A DNA stretch of 64,000 nt. Origin: Sutcliffiella horikoshii DSM 8719 (lineage in GTDB: Bacteria; Bacillota; Bacilli; Bacillales; Bacillaceae_I). Within the stretch, counting starts at the first letter, position 1, and each line of letters opens with the position of its first letter. Below the pieces are notes generated by a model that saw only the letters and a program-made list of their open reading frames with translations, was not told where the DNA came from and searched no databases. Both the position numbers and the translations under genes were made by a program. Below are positions 34,230 through 42,421 of the stretch, piece by piece. Location: assembly GCA_001648575.1 (NCBI GenBank), contig LQXN01000059.1, positions 1 to 64,000 on the forward strand. Direction: 5' to 3'.

Positions 34230-34270
34230 CGCCAGGCTCACCCATACAGAGTGATCCTGGCGACTTTTTA
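34230..34270. terminator. Terminator shared by the amidohydrolase and ecsC
   Basis: The perfect stem CGCCAGG / CCTGGCG (34230-34236 with 34256-34262) is followed by ACTTTTT on the plus strand; it overlaps nothing coding on that strand and reaches the ecsC stop. Confidence 0.75.
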
Positions 34271-34990
34271 AATGTCCTTCCCTTTTTCCCTGAATATCCT
34301 TAATCGGTAGCAGTTTTTTGCAGTGGTGCCCAATTGATCGAGAAAATTATAATTTGCATATGCACCAACAATCGCTCCAAAGCCCGGCACCATCTGAAAC
34401 ATCTTGACAAGGTCAATATGGTCGCGATATTCCTGCTGGAACTTCCTCCAATCAAGCTCTTTCGCTTCCTCTTTGTGGTCTTCCCAATTCTCCACATACC
34501 TTAATACTTCTTTTCTCCTGGCATCACTGGAAAAAGCCAATTGAAAAATATATAACACAAATACCCTTTCCTCATATTTCTTTGTGTCGTAGCCATAAAT
34601 GGCTGCCACCTCAAAAAGGAATTTCATCTTTATAGAGAGGAGCAACGGAAAATCTGCCAACCCCAGCAATATTCCGCCCGCTCCCGTCCCCGCACCTTCC
34701 ATTGCTGCCGTACGTTTATAAACATTCAGTTTTTCTTGAATCCATTTCTCCTTTTCTTCGAGGGTCATGATGACATGTCCTTCATTCATTTTGGTGGTCA
34801 GATTACTCCCTGCCAGCGTCCCTTGTACCATCTTCTTTATACTCTCTGTCATGACAGAGTGGACTTTTTCCGGAATGAAGGTATTTACTTTATTTTGTGC
34901 TCCTTTGGAAAAACGCTGGAGCATGGTTGATTTCTTTGTAGCCTGCAATTTCCACTTCCGTACCTCTTCCATTACTTTTTCTTCGTACAA
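34268..34990 (-). CDS. ecsC: EcsC family protein
   Basis: The product is a roughly 240-residue protein of the EcsC family (LLGLADFPLLLSIKMKFLFEVAAIYGYD around 115-140; VPGFGAIVGAYANYNFLDQLG around 205-225), with two amphipathic or membrane-associated helices. The function is unknown. It follows ecsB but behind a hairpin, so it may have separate transcription. The start is probably TTG 34990, 8 bases from AAGGAG; ATG 34972 is an alternative. No catalytic motif is recognised. Confidence 0.88.
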   Translation of the reverse strand: MYEEKVMEEVRKWKLQATKKSTMLQRFSKGAQNKVNTFIPEKVHSVMTESIKKMVQGTLAGSNLTTKMNEGHVIMTLEEKEKWIQEKLNVYKRTAAMEGAGTGAGGILLGLADFPLLLSIKMKFLFEVAAIYGYDTKKYEERVFVLYIFQLAFSSDARRKEVLRYVENWEDHKEEAKELDWRKFQQEYRDHIDLVKMFQMVPGFGAIVGAYANYNFLDQLGTTAKNCYRLRIFREKGKDI

Positions 34991-35063
34991 CAGAAACACT
35001 CCTTATTTATATAGTGTCATTATACTTTATATACGAGTATCCTTTGCAGTATGTTTCATCTTA

Positions 35064-35108
35064 TGAAAAAAACACCCAAATGCAGTGCGACATTTGAGTG
35101 TTTTCTTT
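35064..35108 (-). terminator. Terminator between ecsB and ecsC
   Basis: The stem AACACCCAAATG / CATTTGAGTGTT (two internal mismatches) is followed on the minus strand by a T-run at 35064-35070, about 5 bp past the ecsB stop. Confidence 0.75.
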
Positions 35109-36325
35109 TACTTAAGTGAGGCAATTTTACGTTTCACAACAGCTTGAACATACAAGTATGAAAAGAGTATTCCTCCAATAAGGACAATGGAAAGCTCTGT
35201 CCATGTAGCAATGAATGCAACAAGAACGGCTAGGATGATTACTTGTGAGAGAAGGATCGATACTATCATTTTAGTAAAAGCTTTGACTCTGTGTTCTTCT
35301 TGGACAGGGTAGATGGAAAGCCACAGCTTGTTATAGTGATGTCTCCACATCGGGATAAGCTGAAAACCTGTCAGGTAAAGGACAAGGATCGGAACCAAGT
35401 AGGTAGCATAGCCAACAGGAAGCGTCAGAAGCAAGACACAACCGATAATCAACAGGCGGAGATATAACCCGAAATAATCCCCTGAACGAAGGAAAGTGCG
35501 CAAATACAAATAGTCAAAAGACTTCTCTTTTGCATAAGGAGTGAGTGACAGGATAAAATCCAGCCATCTTCTTCTTTTCACCTTTTCCTTTAATCCCGGC
35601 ACATCGACAAACAGGTTTGCCACACGATAGAAAAGCTGCATTCTCTTCGTTTCATTTTCAATAAGCAGGTCCCATTTCCAGTTCATTTTTCTTGATGCCT
35701 TCTGGAAATACACTAGTAGCAGTATCATTACGGCAACAACTACACCAATGAAAAGCAGGCTCGCTTCGGAAAATACAAGGAAGAGCAGAGTGAAATTCAA
35801 TGCCAGTCTGACCCACCAATCGGAGAGTCTCACTTTTCTATCTGTATAGAAATTAACCAGCCATGTCATCCATAAGTTCCAGGATTTCATCCCAAGCAAT
35901 AGGAGAAGAATGGCCAGCAGTGAAGTAAATGTCGCATCTGTCAATGTGAAAAATAAAGGAACGGAAACACCAAAAACAAGTAAAAGAAAATAACTTTCCA
36001 ATACGATGGAGTAAAGGAAGGATTTCTTTATATACGGTTTCAACTTTTCTTCCAAAGGAAGCAAAAAGACAAGGTCCGGGTCCTTCAGAAATGTATGTAT
36101 GCTGCCTCTTGTAATCAACAGGGCCAGTATCGCACCCATGAGCAATGCATATGGAAAATCAGGCGGGACAATCTCCAGCCAGTTCTGGTAAGCAAGGGCG
36201 AGACCACTTAGCAGAAAAATCATCACAATGACCAGATGGTCATTGAACATATACTTTAAATACCTGCGAGTGTCATTTACATATTGAGTAAATCTGGATT
36301 TCCAGAGCTGGTCGACATTAAACAT
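35108..36325 (-). CDS. ecsB: ABC transporter permease EcsB
   Basis: The product is a 405-residue permease with about nine hydrophobic segments (for example HLVIVMIFLLSGLALAYQNW in parts, FLLLLGMKSW, LALNFTLLFLVFSEASLLFIGVVVAVMILLLVYF in parts, VILAVLVAFIATWTELSIVLIGGILF in parts). It pairs with EcsA. In B. subtilis the Ecs transporter affects secretion, competence and regulated proteolysis through RasP. Its start overlaps the ecsA stop by 8 bp, so the two are coupled. The substrate is unknown; peptide is suspected. Confidence 0.92.
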   Translation of the reverse strand: MFNVDQLWKSRFTQYVNDTRRYLKYMFNDHLVIVMIFLLSGLALAYQNWLEIVPPDFPYALLMGAILALLITRGSIHTFLKDPDLVFLLPLEEKLKPYIKKSFLYSIVLESYFLLLVFGVSVPLFFTLTDATFTSLLAILLLLLGMKSWNLWMTWLVNFYTDRKVRLSDWWVRLALNFTLLFLVFSEASLLFIGVVVAVMILLLVYFQKASRKMNWKWDLLIENETKRMQLFYRVANLFVDVPGLKEKVKRRRWLDFILSLTPYAKEKSFDYLYLRTFLRSGDYFGLYLRLLIIGCVLLLTLPVGYATYLVPILVLYLTGFQLIPMWRHHYNKLWLSIYPVQEEHRVKAFTKMIVSILLSQVIILAVLVAFIATWTELSIVLIGGILFSYLYVQAVVKRKIASLK

Positions 36326-37058
36326 TGCTCTCTTCCTTTGTCAGCTGAATATAAAGGTCATCAAGGGAAGCCATAGGCATTTTGAACTGCTCCCTAAGAT
36401 CCAGAAGCGTTCCTTTTGCCCGCACTTCTCCTTCATGCAATATCACAAATGAATCACAGTATTTCTCGGCTGTCGCGAGAATATGAGTGGACATGAGGAT
36501 GCCCGCTCCACTCTTCTTTGCTTTATCCATGATTTCCAAAAGCGAATGAATTGCAAGTGGATCTAATCCTACAAAAGGCTCGTCTACAATGTACAGCTTA
36601 GGCTCGATCAAGAAAGCTGCAAGAATCATCACCTTCTGCTTCATTCCTTTGGAAAAATGGGCGGGAAACCACTTCAAACGCTTTTCCATACGAAATTCCT
36701 TTAATAAAGGATGAAGACGCTCTTCAAAGGTTTCTTTTGATAAACCATAAGCCATTGCCGTCAATTCCAGATGTTCATATAACGTCAGTTCATCATATAG
36801 GATAGGTGTTTCAGGAATAAAGGTGAAAGTAGAGCGATATTTGGTTGTATCTTCTTGAATGGAAATGCCGTTAATTTTAATGGACCCCTTTTTCGGCTCC
36901 ATCGTCCCGATCACATGCTTGATCGTCGTACTCTTCCCGGCCCCATTAAGCCCAATCAACCCAACCAATTCATTCTGCTTCACCTCAAACGAAATATCCT
37001 TCAACACCGCCTGATTCGTATACCCACCAGTCAACCCGTCAATCTGCAATAAACTCAC
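36318..37058 (-). CDS. ecsA: ABC transporter ATPase EcsA
   Basis: The product has 246 residues. Walker A is GLNGAGKSTTIKH near 35-47, the Q-loop lies around FTFIPETPILYDE, the signature is HFSKGMKQKVMILA, Walker B is KLYIVDEPFVGLDP and the switch His is in MSTHIL. The ATG is preceded by AAGGGTAGG. It is the first gene of the ecs operon, divergent from hit across an unusually long 740-bp gap. Confidence 0.95.
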   Translation of the reverse strand: MSLLQIDGLTGGYTNQAVLKDISFEVKQNELVGLIGLNGAGKSTTIKHVIGTMEPKKGSIKINGISIQEDTTKYRSTFTFIPETPILYDELTLYEHLELTAMAYGLSKETFEERLHPLLKEFRMEKRLKWFPAHFSKGMKQKVMILAAFLIEPKLYIVDEPFVGLDPLAIHSLLEIMDKAKKSGAGILMSTHILATAEKYCDSFVILHEGEVRAKGTLLDLREQFKMPMASLDDLYIQLTKEESNV

Positions 37059-37808
37059 ATCAACCTACCCTTTCTGCCAGCCATTTTATGTATAAGTATA
37101 GGTACTACATGAAGGGCGAAAATCCTTCTGGGGTCTGTCCCCCCTTCAAAATTTAATCCTCCTGTAACCTTTATGAAACAAACCTTTTATTTAAATTTTA
37201 CCATAACATAATTTTAACGAAAGTGCGCATGATATGTAAGGAAGGGGAATGAGGGGCGCTTATACAAGCCTTGAGTTGACTTCTTTGTAGATGAGGTGAC
37301 TGTCAAAGACAGTTTTGCTTTTATCTTGATAAAGGGACACATTTCTATTGTCGTTGCGGGACTTAACCGGCTGCAACTACACGATCATCTGTAACTGAAC
37401 TCCGATTGATGATGAAATGAGGTGCTTACGGGCGACACTTTACTCTAAAGTTGTAACCTGTGATTGATTCATTTTGAAAATGAGGTGTTCGTTAAAGAGA
37501 CGTTAAGTCGATATCCACGTTACTAAAGTTGTAAAACTCAGTAACAAGGGGATGATTGTTTTGAACAGGAAAGCTGACTATTAGACACATTTTTAAAATC
37601 AAATGAGGTGTTTATCAAACACAGTTATTTGAAAGCTAAAATGCTGTTTGAGGGCTTCTCCTTATTCAGATAGAGAAGCTTGTTGCCTCTCTTCCCTTTC
37701 TTAGCAAGCAGGAGCTTCGGCTCTTGCTTGTTTCATTTTACTCGACATATTAGGCTACCTGTCCAAAACATGGTAAAATAGATAAAAATAATTCCCGAGG
37801 TGATCATG
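37059..37808. other. Unusual 740-bp divergent gap between ecsA and hit
   Basis: No gene is supported here. It holds a short GGGGTCTGTCCCC palindrome (37130), then four copies of ATGAGGTG followed by a small hairpin or a diverged version of it. They lie at 37291, 37417, 37480 and 37603, with spacings of 126, 63 and 123 nt, that is multiples of about 63. TCTAAAGTTGTAA-like blocks recur between them. Two strong hairpins follow at 37654-37679 and 37703-37730, the second with a cUUCGg loop and a T-rich tail. Degenerate tandem repeats and possibly a small RNA ending at 37738 are the best description. Confidence 0.5.
37703..37738 (+). terminator. UUCG-loop terminator-like hairpin
   Basis: An 11-bp stem (37705-37715 with 37720-37730, one G-U) is capped by TTCG and followed by TTTCATTTT. 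No plus-strand gene lies immediately upstream, so it may end an untranslated RNA. Confidence 0.55.
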
Positions 37809-38231
37809 ATGAGTGAGTGTATCTTCTGTAAAATCATTAATGGTGATATTCCTGCCGCAAAGGTTTATGAAGACGAGCATGTTTTGGCCTTCCTTGATAT
37901 CAGCCAGGTGACAAAAGGTCATACGCTGGTGATACCTAAAGTACATAAAGAGAACATATATGAGTTGACGCCTGAGATTGCAGAAAACCTTTTTAAAGCA
38001 GTTCCGAAAATCGCAAATTCCATTAAAGAGCAGTTCCAGCCAATAGGGTTGAATCTGTTGAATAATAATGGCGAGGCTGCTGGACAGTCTGTTTTCCATT
38101 ACCACCTCCATATCCTTCCTCGTTACGGAAAAGGGGACGGTTTTGGTGCAGTATGGAAATCAAACCAGAGCGACTATACCTCCGAAGACCTGCAGGAAAT
38201 GTCATCTCAAATAAAAGAAGGCATCCAATAG
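37809..38231 (+). CDS. hit: HIT-family protein Hit
   Basis: The product is a roughly 140-residue nucleotide-binding histidine-triad protein. CIFCKIINGDIPAAKVYEDEHVLAFLDI opens the domain (in parts: CIFCKIINGDIP, VYEDEHVLAFLD). The zinc-type CxxC and the triad HYHLHILPRY near residue 99-108 are intact. It hydrolyses purine phosphoramidates or AMP-lysine-like adducts in relatives. GAGGTGAT lies 4-7 bases upstream of ATG 37809 (ATG 37806 is equally possible). It is divergent from ecsA, as in B. subtilis. Confidence 0.93.
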   Translation: MSECIFCKIINGDIPAAKVYEDEHVLAFLDISQVTKGHTLVIPKVHKENIYELTPEIAENLFKAVPKIANSIKEQFQPIGLNLLNNNGEAAGQSVFHYHLHILPRYGKGDGFGAVWKSNQSDYTSEDLQEMSSQIKEGIQ

Positions 38232-38390
38232 AAACCATTAGGAATATGCCATAAGATGTAGCTCGTAGTGGCTGGCGAGGGAGGCCAATCAAGGCATATA
38301 TGAGCCCGTGGGAGACTAAGGGACTACACTTATGATAAGCGGCATTCGCCTAGAACCTAGATCAACAAGAATATACCAATTAGCAAATGA

Positions 38391-38424
38391 AAAAGACGCG
38401 GGAGCAATTCCCACGTCTTTTTTA
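38391..38424. terminator. Terminator downstream of hit
   Basis: The stem AAAGACGCGGG / CCCACGTCTTT (one C-A mismatch) with a GCAATT-type loop is followed by TTTT. It lies 160 bp beyond hit, so the transcript carries an unexplained 38232-38390 segment with GC-rich self-complementary stretches. Confidence 0.7.
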
Positions 38425-38443
38425 CAGTCACATCATCAAACAC

Positions 38444-39328
38444 TCACCTTAAAAACGATCTACTCATATCCCCTACCGATACAATTTTTTCTACCCTTTT
38501 CCAATCAGGATGGTCATATGTAAAAGTACAATCAGATTTTAGATAGCTTTCTATATAATCTCTGTAGTTTCTGTCCCACCTCAATAAATGAATGAATTCC
38601 TCCCTTGTTCCTTTATGCTCCACTCCAGTTTTCAGGTCGTTAAGCATATCACTTTGCCATACTGATGGTAGGGAGCTGCTCCCAGGTATATCCTTGAACC
38701 GGCGCATTTCTCCCTCCCAGATCAAAGCCCTTGGCTCATAGTAGGCGTAAACTTTCTCAAAGACCTCCCCTGTCTCTAGTTGAACTTTTTTCCCTGAGTG
38801 TTCCCTTAATTCATATCCTTTTTCTGTGGAGTTGATCAATTCCATCTGTTTCTTCTCGATGAATGTCAACCATACCTCCGACACCGCATTTTCCACAGGG
38901 GCGATGACAGCAGGCAGTGAACCATAAGGCGCCAAAAAAGGAGCATATACGATATCAGAATCCATCACATTCGCCTTCAGACAAATCATGAAATCATCTT
39001 CTTCTGGGCGTAAACTGAATTTATACTGAAGTTGCGCCAAGCAGATATTTGAGCCATAGGCAACAACGGGAACCTTTGAAGCCAAACCGTCACCCATTAA
39101 ATAATCTTCCACTTTCTTCACGTCAGAACTTTGAAAAGCTAAACTTCCCAAAACGTGATCGACATTGGAAAAATGAATGGAATGATCTTCGACAGGAAGA
39201 CCTTTTCCGGACTCCAGTCGATGGGCTTTCCCCTGCCAGAATAAAAAGGAAGTGGCAGGTCTTGGACCCGGATATATATCCGGGTGGTCATATGGACTGA
39301 TATCAAAAGGCTTTTTCTCGCGGTACAT
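38444..39328 (-). CDS. Hypothetical protein with gamma-glutamylcyclotransferase-like motif
   Basis: The product is a 294-residue soluble protein that I do not recognise as a named gene. Near residue 91 it has VVAYGSNICLAQLQYKF. The YGSN sequence followed by a Leu-rich stretch is the hallmark of the gamma-glutamylcyclotransferase (AIG2-like) fold. The C-terminal half contains YAYYEPRALIWEGEMRRF, which could hold the acidic active-site region, but the catalytic Glu is not assignable by eye. TTAGGAG lies 8 bases before the ATG. It lies between hit and serC on the opposite strand. It is more weakly conserved-looking than its neighbours. Confidence 0.65.
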   Translation of the reverse strand: MYREKKPFDISPYDHPDIYPGPRPATSFLFWQGKAHRLESGKGLPVEDHSIHFSNVDHVLGSLAFQSSDVKKVEDYLMGDGLASKVPVVAYGSNICLAQLQYKFSLRPEEDDFMICLKANVMDSDIVYAPFLAPYGSLPAVIAPVENAVSEVWLTFIEKKQMELINSTEKGYELREHSGKKVQLETGEVFEKVYAYYEPRALIWEGEMRRFKDIPGSSSLPSVWQSDMLNDLKTGVEHKGTREEFIHLLRWDRNYRDYIESYLKSDCTFTYDHPDWKRVEKIVSVGDMSRSFLR

Positions 39329-39429
39329 GATAAAACTCCTAACTTTTTTCGAAATCTTTCATGTATTCTATCATAATTCATGATAGGATATATATTAATA
39401 TTTTCAGAATGCTTTAGGAGGGTAATAGG

Positions 39430-40512
39430 ATGAAGCGTGTTTATAACTTTAATGCAGGACCTGCTGCACTGCCAAAGGAAGTACTTAAGCGGGCCCAACA
39501 ACAGCTATTGGATTATGAGAATACAGGGATGTCCTTGATGGAATTAAGTCATCGGAGCAAGGAGTACGATAAGGTTCACACTAAAGCCACTACACTCTTA
39601 AAAGAACTATTACAGATCCCTGATAACTATGAGATCCTTTTCATGCAGGGTGGCGCAAGCCTTCAATTCTCAGCCATACCAATGAATTTCCTGGCAAAAG
39701 GTAAACAAGGGAACTATAGTTTAACCGGGTCCTGGTCCGAAAAAGCGTTAAAGGAAGCACAGAAACTCGGGGAGACTCATATAGCCTCTTCCACAAAGGA
39801 AACCGCCTATGCTGGAATCCCGTCACATCTAGAGCTCTCAGATAATCCGGCCTATCTACATATCACAAGTAATAATACAATCTTTGGAACACAGTGGAGG
39901 GATTTCCCTTCCCTATCTCCTGATGTTCCTTTGATAGCAGATATGTCGAGCGATATCCTGAGCAGGCCGCTCCATATCGAAGATTTCTCCATCATCTATG
40001 CAGGAGCACAGAAAAACCTCGGGCCTTCAGGTGTGACAGTCGTAATCATAAAAAAAGAAGTACTGGCGGAGTGCCCTGAAAATATCCCGACCATGTTGAA
40101 TTATCAAACATTTGCCAAAAACAAATCCCTGTACAACACTCCACCTACTTTCTCCATCTATATGCTGTCATTGGTACTGGAATGGGTGGCGGAACAAGGA
40201 GGCGTCGCGGCAATAGAAGAAATCAATAAAAAGAAGGCAGGACTTTTATATAATACGATCGACCAAAGTGATGGGTTTTACATCGGACACGCTGAAAATG
40301 ATGCAAGGTCTAACATGAATGTTACTTTTAACCTCTCAACAAAAGAACTTACAACGGCATTTTTAGCACAGGCAAAAGAGGAAGGCTTTGTCGGACTTGG
40401 AGGACATCGGATGGTGGGCGGCTGCCGGGCCTCAATCTATAATGCAGTTCCCCTCGAATCATGCGAGGCACTTGCAGAATTCATGGATGTCTTTCGATCC
40501 AATAATAGGTAA
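39430..40512 (+). CDS. serC: Phosphoserine aminotransferase
   Basis: The product is a 360-residue PLP enzyme converting 3-phosphohydroxypyruvate and glutamate to phosphoserine (serine pathway). The N-terminus YNFNAGPAALPKEVL is diagnostic. QGGASLQFSAIPMNFL, ADMSSDILSRP and the PLP-lysine region YAGAQKNLGPSGVTVVIIKK follow, and GLGGHRMVGGCRASIYNA ends the domain. TTAGGAGGG lies 8 bases before the ATG. No T-box leader fits in the 100-bp gap to the gene before. trpP follows at 125 bp. Confidence 0.96.
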   Translation: MKRVYNFNAGPAALPKEVLKRAQQQLLDYENTGMSLMELSHRSKEYDKVHTKATTLLKELLQIPDNYEILFMQGGASLQFSAIPMNFLAKGKQGNYSLTGSWSEKALKEAQKLGETHIASSTKETAYAGIPSHLELSDNPAYLHITSNNTIFGTQWRDFPSLSPDVPLIADMSSDILSRPLHIEDFSIIYAGAQKNLGPSGVTVVIIKKEVLAECPENIPTMLNYQTFAKNKSLYNTPPTFSIYMLSLVLEWVAEQGGVAAIEEINKKKAGLLYNTIDQSDGFYIGHAENDARSNMNVTFNLSTKELTTAFLAQAKEEGFVGLGGHRMVGGCRASIYNAVPLESCEALAEFMDVFRSNNR

Positions 40513-40575
40513 TTGCTCCCTTTCCCCTTTTCAATGGAGATAATTTTTACTATACTTGTACGTATTAATTCGCAT

Positions 40576-40638
40576 TAGACAATGAGTGTACTAATGGAAT
40601 TATAGAAAACAATAGATTAGTCGAGGAGAGATGAGAAA
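40576..40638 (+). promoter_or_regulatory. TRAP-type binding site over the trpP ribosome site
   Basis: Five (G/U)AG triplets occur at exact 5-nt intervals: TAG 40613, TAG 40618, GAG 40623, GAG 40628 and GAG 40633, the last three covering the Shine-Dalgarno, with the ATG at 40638. More triplets occur upstream (TAG 40576, GAG 40584, TAG 40603). This is the pattern bound by the trp RNA-binding attenuation protein (MtrB), which in B. subtilis represses trpP translation. Confidence 0.8.
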
Positions 40639-41162
40639 TGAATACGAAGACTTTGGTGTCACTTGCTTTACTGGTTGGAATAGGAGCTGTCTTACACGCA
40701 GTGGTACCCGGATTTATTCTTGGAATGAAGCCTGACTTGGCTTTGACCATGATGTTCCTTGGAATTATGCTATTTCCTGCAAAGAAAAATGTTTTACTGA
40801 TTGGTCTGGTGACCGGATTGATATCAGCACTGACCACTACTTTCCCAGGAGGGCAGATTCCAAATATCATTGATAAACCCATTACAGCGTTTCTATTCTT
40901 CTTCTTGCTGCTTGCAGTCAAGAGGGTCAACAAACTACTTGTTAAAGCAGGACTTTTAACCGCAATCGGCACCATCATTTCAGGTGCGATATTCTTATTA
41001 AGTGCTTTGACTATAGTAGGTTTGCCTGGCGGGGGGACTTTTGCATTCTTTATGCTCACAGCGGTATTTCCTGCTGTTGCTTTGAATGTTATCGTCATGG
41101 TTATCCTTTATCCAATAGTGACGGGCATTGCAAAACGCTCTAATTTAGTTCCTGCAACATAA
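40638..41162 (+). CDS. trpP: Tryptophan transporter TrpP
   Basis: The product is a 174-residue membrane protein with five hydrophobic segments (LVSLALLVGIGAVLHAVVPGF in parts; LALTMMFLGIMLFPA; VLLIGLVTGLISALTTTFPGG in parts; AFLFFFLLLAVKRV; GTIISGAIFLLSALTIVGLPGG in parts). GKLEF-type soluble domains are absent. It matches B. subtilis YhaG/TrpP in size, motif (TTFPGGQIPNIIDKP) and position beside serC and hpr. The TRAP-like triplets over its ribosome site imply tryptophan-controlled translation. A terminator hairpin interrupted by repeat copy B follows. Confidence 0.92.
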   Translation: MNTKTLVSLALLVGIGAVLHAVVPGFILGMKPDLALTMMFLGIMLFPAKKNVLLIGLVTGLISALTTTFPGGQIPNIIDKPITAFLFFFLLLAVKRVNKLLVKAGLLTAIGTIISGAIFLLSALTIVGLPGGGTFAFFMLTAVFPAVALNVIVMVILYPIVTGIAKRSNLVPAT

Positions 41163-41166
41163 TGAA

Positions 41167-41200
41167 AGAGGGGAAATTCCTGCTTAAGGAGTTTCCCTCT
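41167..41200 (+). terminator. trpP terminator hairpin, left duplicate (no T-run)
   Basis: A near-perfect stem GAGGGGAAATTCCT / AGGAGTTTCCCTC with loop GCTTA lies just after the trpP stop. It lacks a T-tract because repeat copy B starts at the next base. A second copy, with the T-tract, is at 41412. Confidence 0.8.
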
Positions 41201-41411
41201 CAGACTGTCGACAAACTAAAATTAGGTGAGTTATCTGTTGGCACAGTTGATCTTCGTTACAGGCGCTTCGCTTTCCTGCGGGCGGTCCGTAAGCCTCCTC
41301 GGCTTCGCCTGCGGGGTCTTACATGTCCCTTCCTCCCGCGGGAGTCTGCGCGCCTTCCACTACGATCAACATGGATATTGCATAATTCTTAAAGACTTTG
41401 TCTACACACTG
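41201..41411 (+). repeat. Dispersed repeat, copy B (211 bp)
   Basis: It runs from CAGACTGTCGACAAACT to TTTGTCTACACACTG; the ends are imperfect inverted repeats (13 of 17). The middle carries GCGGTCCGTAAGCCTCCTCG, ACATGTCCCTTCCTCCCG and GGGAGTCTGCGCGCCTTCC and folds back on itself. A 33-bp terminator hairpin is directly repeated on both sides (41167-41200 and 41412-41444). It is non-coding and almost certainly a non-autonomous mobile or REP-like element. Confidence 0.8.
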
Positions 41412-41450
41412 AGAGGGAAATTCCTGCTTAAGGAGTTTCCCTCTTTTTCT
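41412..41450 (+). terminator. trpP terminator hairpin, right duplicate (with T-run)
   Basis: The same 33-bp hairpin as 41167-41200 (one base shorter in the G run) is followed by TTTTTCT. This copy can act as the terminator. Confidence 0.8.
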
Positions 41451-41506
41451 ATTACTTTAGAAAATATACTTGTATTAGATATAGTATTGCAGAGAAAAGA
41501 CTCTAA

Positions 41507-41698
41507 TTAAAAAATCCAGGTTGCAAACACTGCCAGTAAGAGAATGATTCCTCCTGCACCACTGATTGCCAGGGCCTTTTGCTGCAATACTCTTCTAGGT
41601 GGATATGCCCCAGATCGCTTGGAAGCAAGAAAGTAATTACCTCCTCCAAATAAAAGCAAAAGACTCAGGGTAAATAATCCGAATGTTATACCTGCCAA
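41507..41698 (-). CDS. Small two-TM membrane protein
   Basis: The product is a 63-residue protein with two hydrophobic helices (ITFGLFTLSLLLLFGGGNYF, split at the glycines, and ALAISGAGGIILLLAVFATWIF in parts) joined by a basic loop with RSGAYPPRRVLQQK. The start is TTG 41698 with AAGGGGGCGG 6 bases upstream, a strong ribosome site that supports translation. I do not recognise a family name. It stands between the trpP terminator and yhaH, reading the other way. Confidence 0.6.
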   Translation of the reverse strand: MAGITFGLFTLSLLLLFGGGNYFLASKRSGAYPPRRVLQQKALAISGAGGIILLLAVFATWIF

Positions 41699-41961
41699 TT
41701 TTGTCCGCCCCCTTTTCTAACATAAGTATGCAAATCTTCTCCCTCATATGAAACAAGTTCTCCACAGAGATAGGGCCTATAATGGAAGCTATAAATAGAT
41801 TGTCTCCATTTGGGAATAATAAAGGGTATAGAAACAGACAAAAAATAAATGTTCATGAAAAAATTAAAGAAAAAGAGGATTTTTTTTGGAAATGTTGAAT
41901 TATATAATAATCTTAGGGTATTGAACTATACTTACATAATTTTAAATTCGAGGTGATTACT

Positions 41962-42327
41962 ATGAATGGGAAGTCATTCATTTACGGCGTACTAATTGGC
42001 GGAGCCATTGCAGGGATATCTACATTGCTGACAACATCTGCTCCAGGGGCAGACAGGAGAGCTCAAGTTAAAGTTGCTGCAAGAAATATTCAAACGACAC
42101 TGGATGAGTTAAAACAAGAAGCCATTCAAGTTAAGGATCAAGTAGCACAAGCGATTGATGAAGGAAAATCAACGGTCGGGAACATCGCGGAAGAAATTCA
42201 AGTATCTGTGGAATTATGGCAAAATTCCATCAAACCACATCAGGAAACCATTCAACAAAACATCGCTAATGTAGAGAAGGAATTGGAAAATCTTGAAAAA
42301 GAATTAGCAAAAAACGAAACAAAATAA
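41962..42327 (+). CDS. yhaH: YtxH-domain protein YhaH
   Basis: The product has 121 residues. A short N-terminal hydrophobic segment, NGKSFIYGVLIGGAIAGIST, carries the glycine-rich YtxH signature. It is followed by APGADRR and a long amphipathic coiled-coil (residues 25-118) rich in Gln, Glu and Lys. Relatives are general stress proteins of unknown mechanism. ATG 41962 has CGAGGTGAT 4-6 bases upstream. It stands alone, upstream of hpr, as in B. subtilis. Confidence 0.85.
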   Translation: MNGKSFIYGVLIGGAIAGISTLLTTSAPGADRRAQVKVAARNIQTTLDELKQEAIQVKDQVAQAIDEGKSTVGNIAEEIQVSVELWQNSIKPHQETIQQNIANVEKELENLEKELAKNETK

Positions 42328-42421
42328 AAAAATTTTAATTTTTTGTAAATTTTGACCTTTATTAATTTTTATTTTATTGTCATAATAGATAGTAATATAT
42401 TAGAAAAAAGTAGGTGAGTTT

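Noticed and set aside
39329-39429. T-box or serine leader before serC
   Set aside because: Only 100 bp lie between the genes and no specifier stem, T-box sequence or terminator pair is visible.
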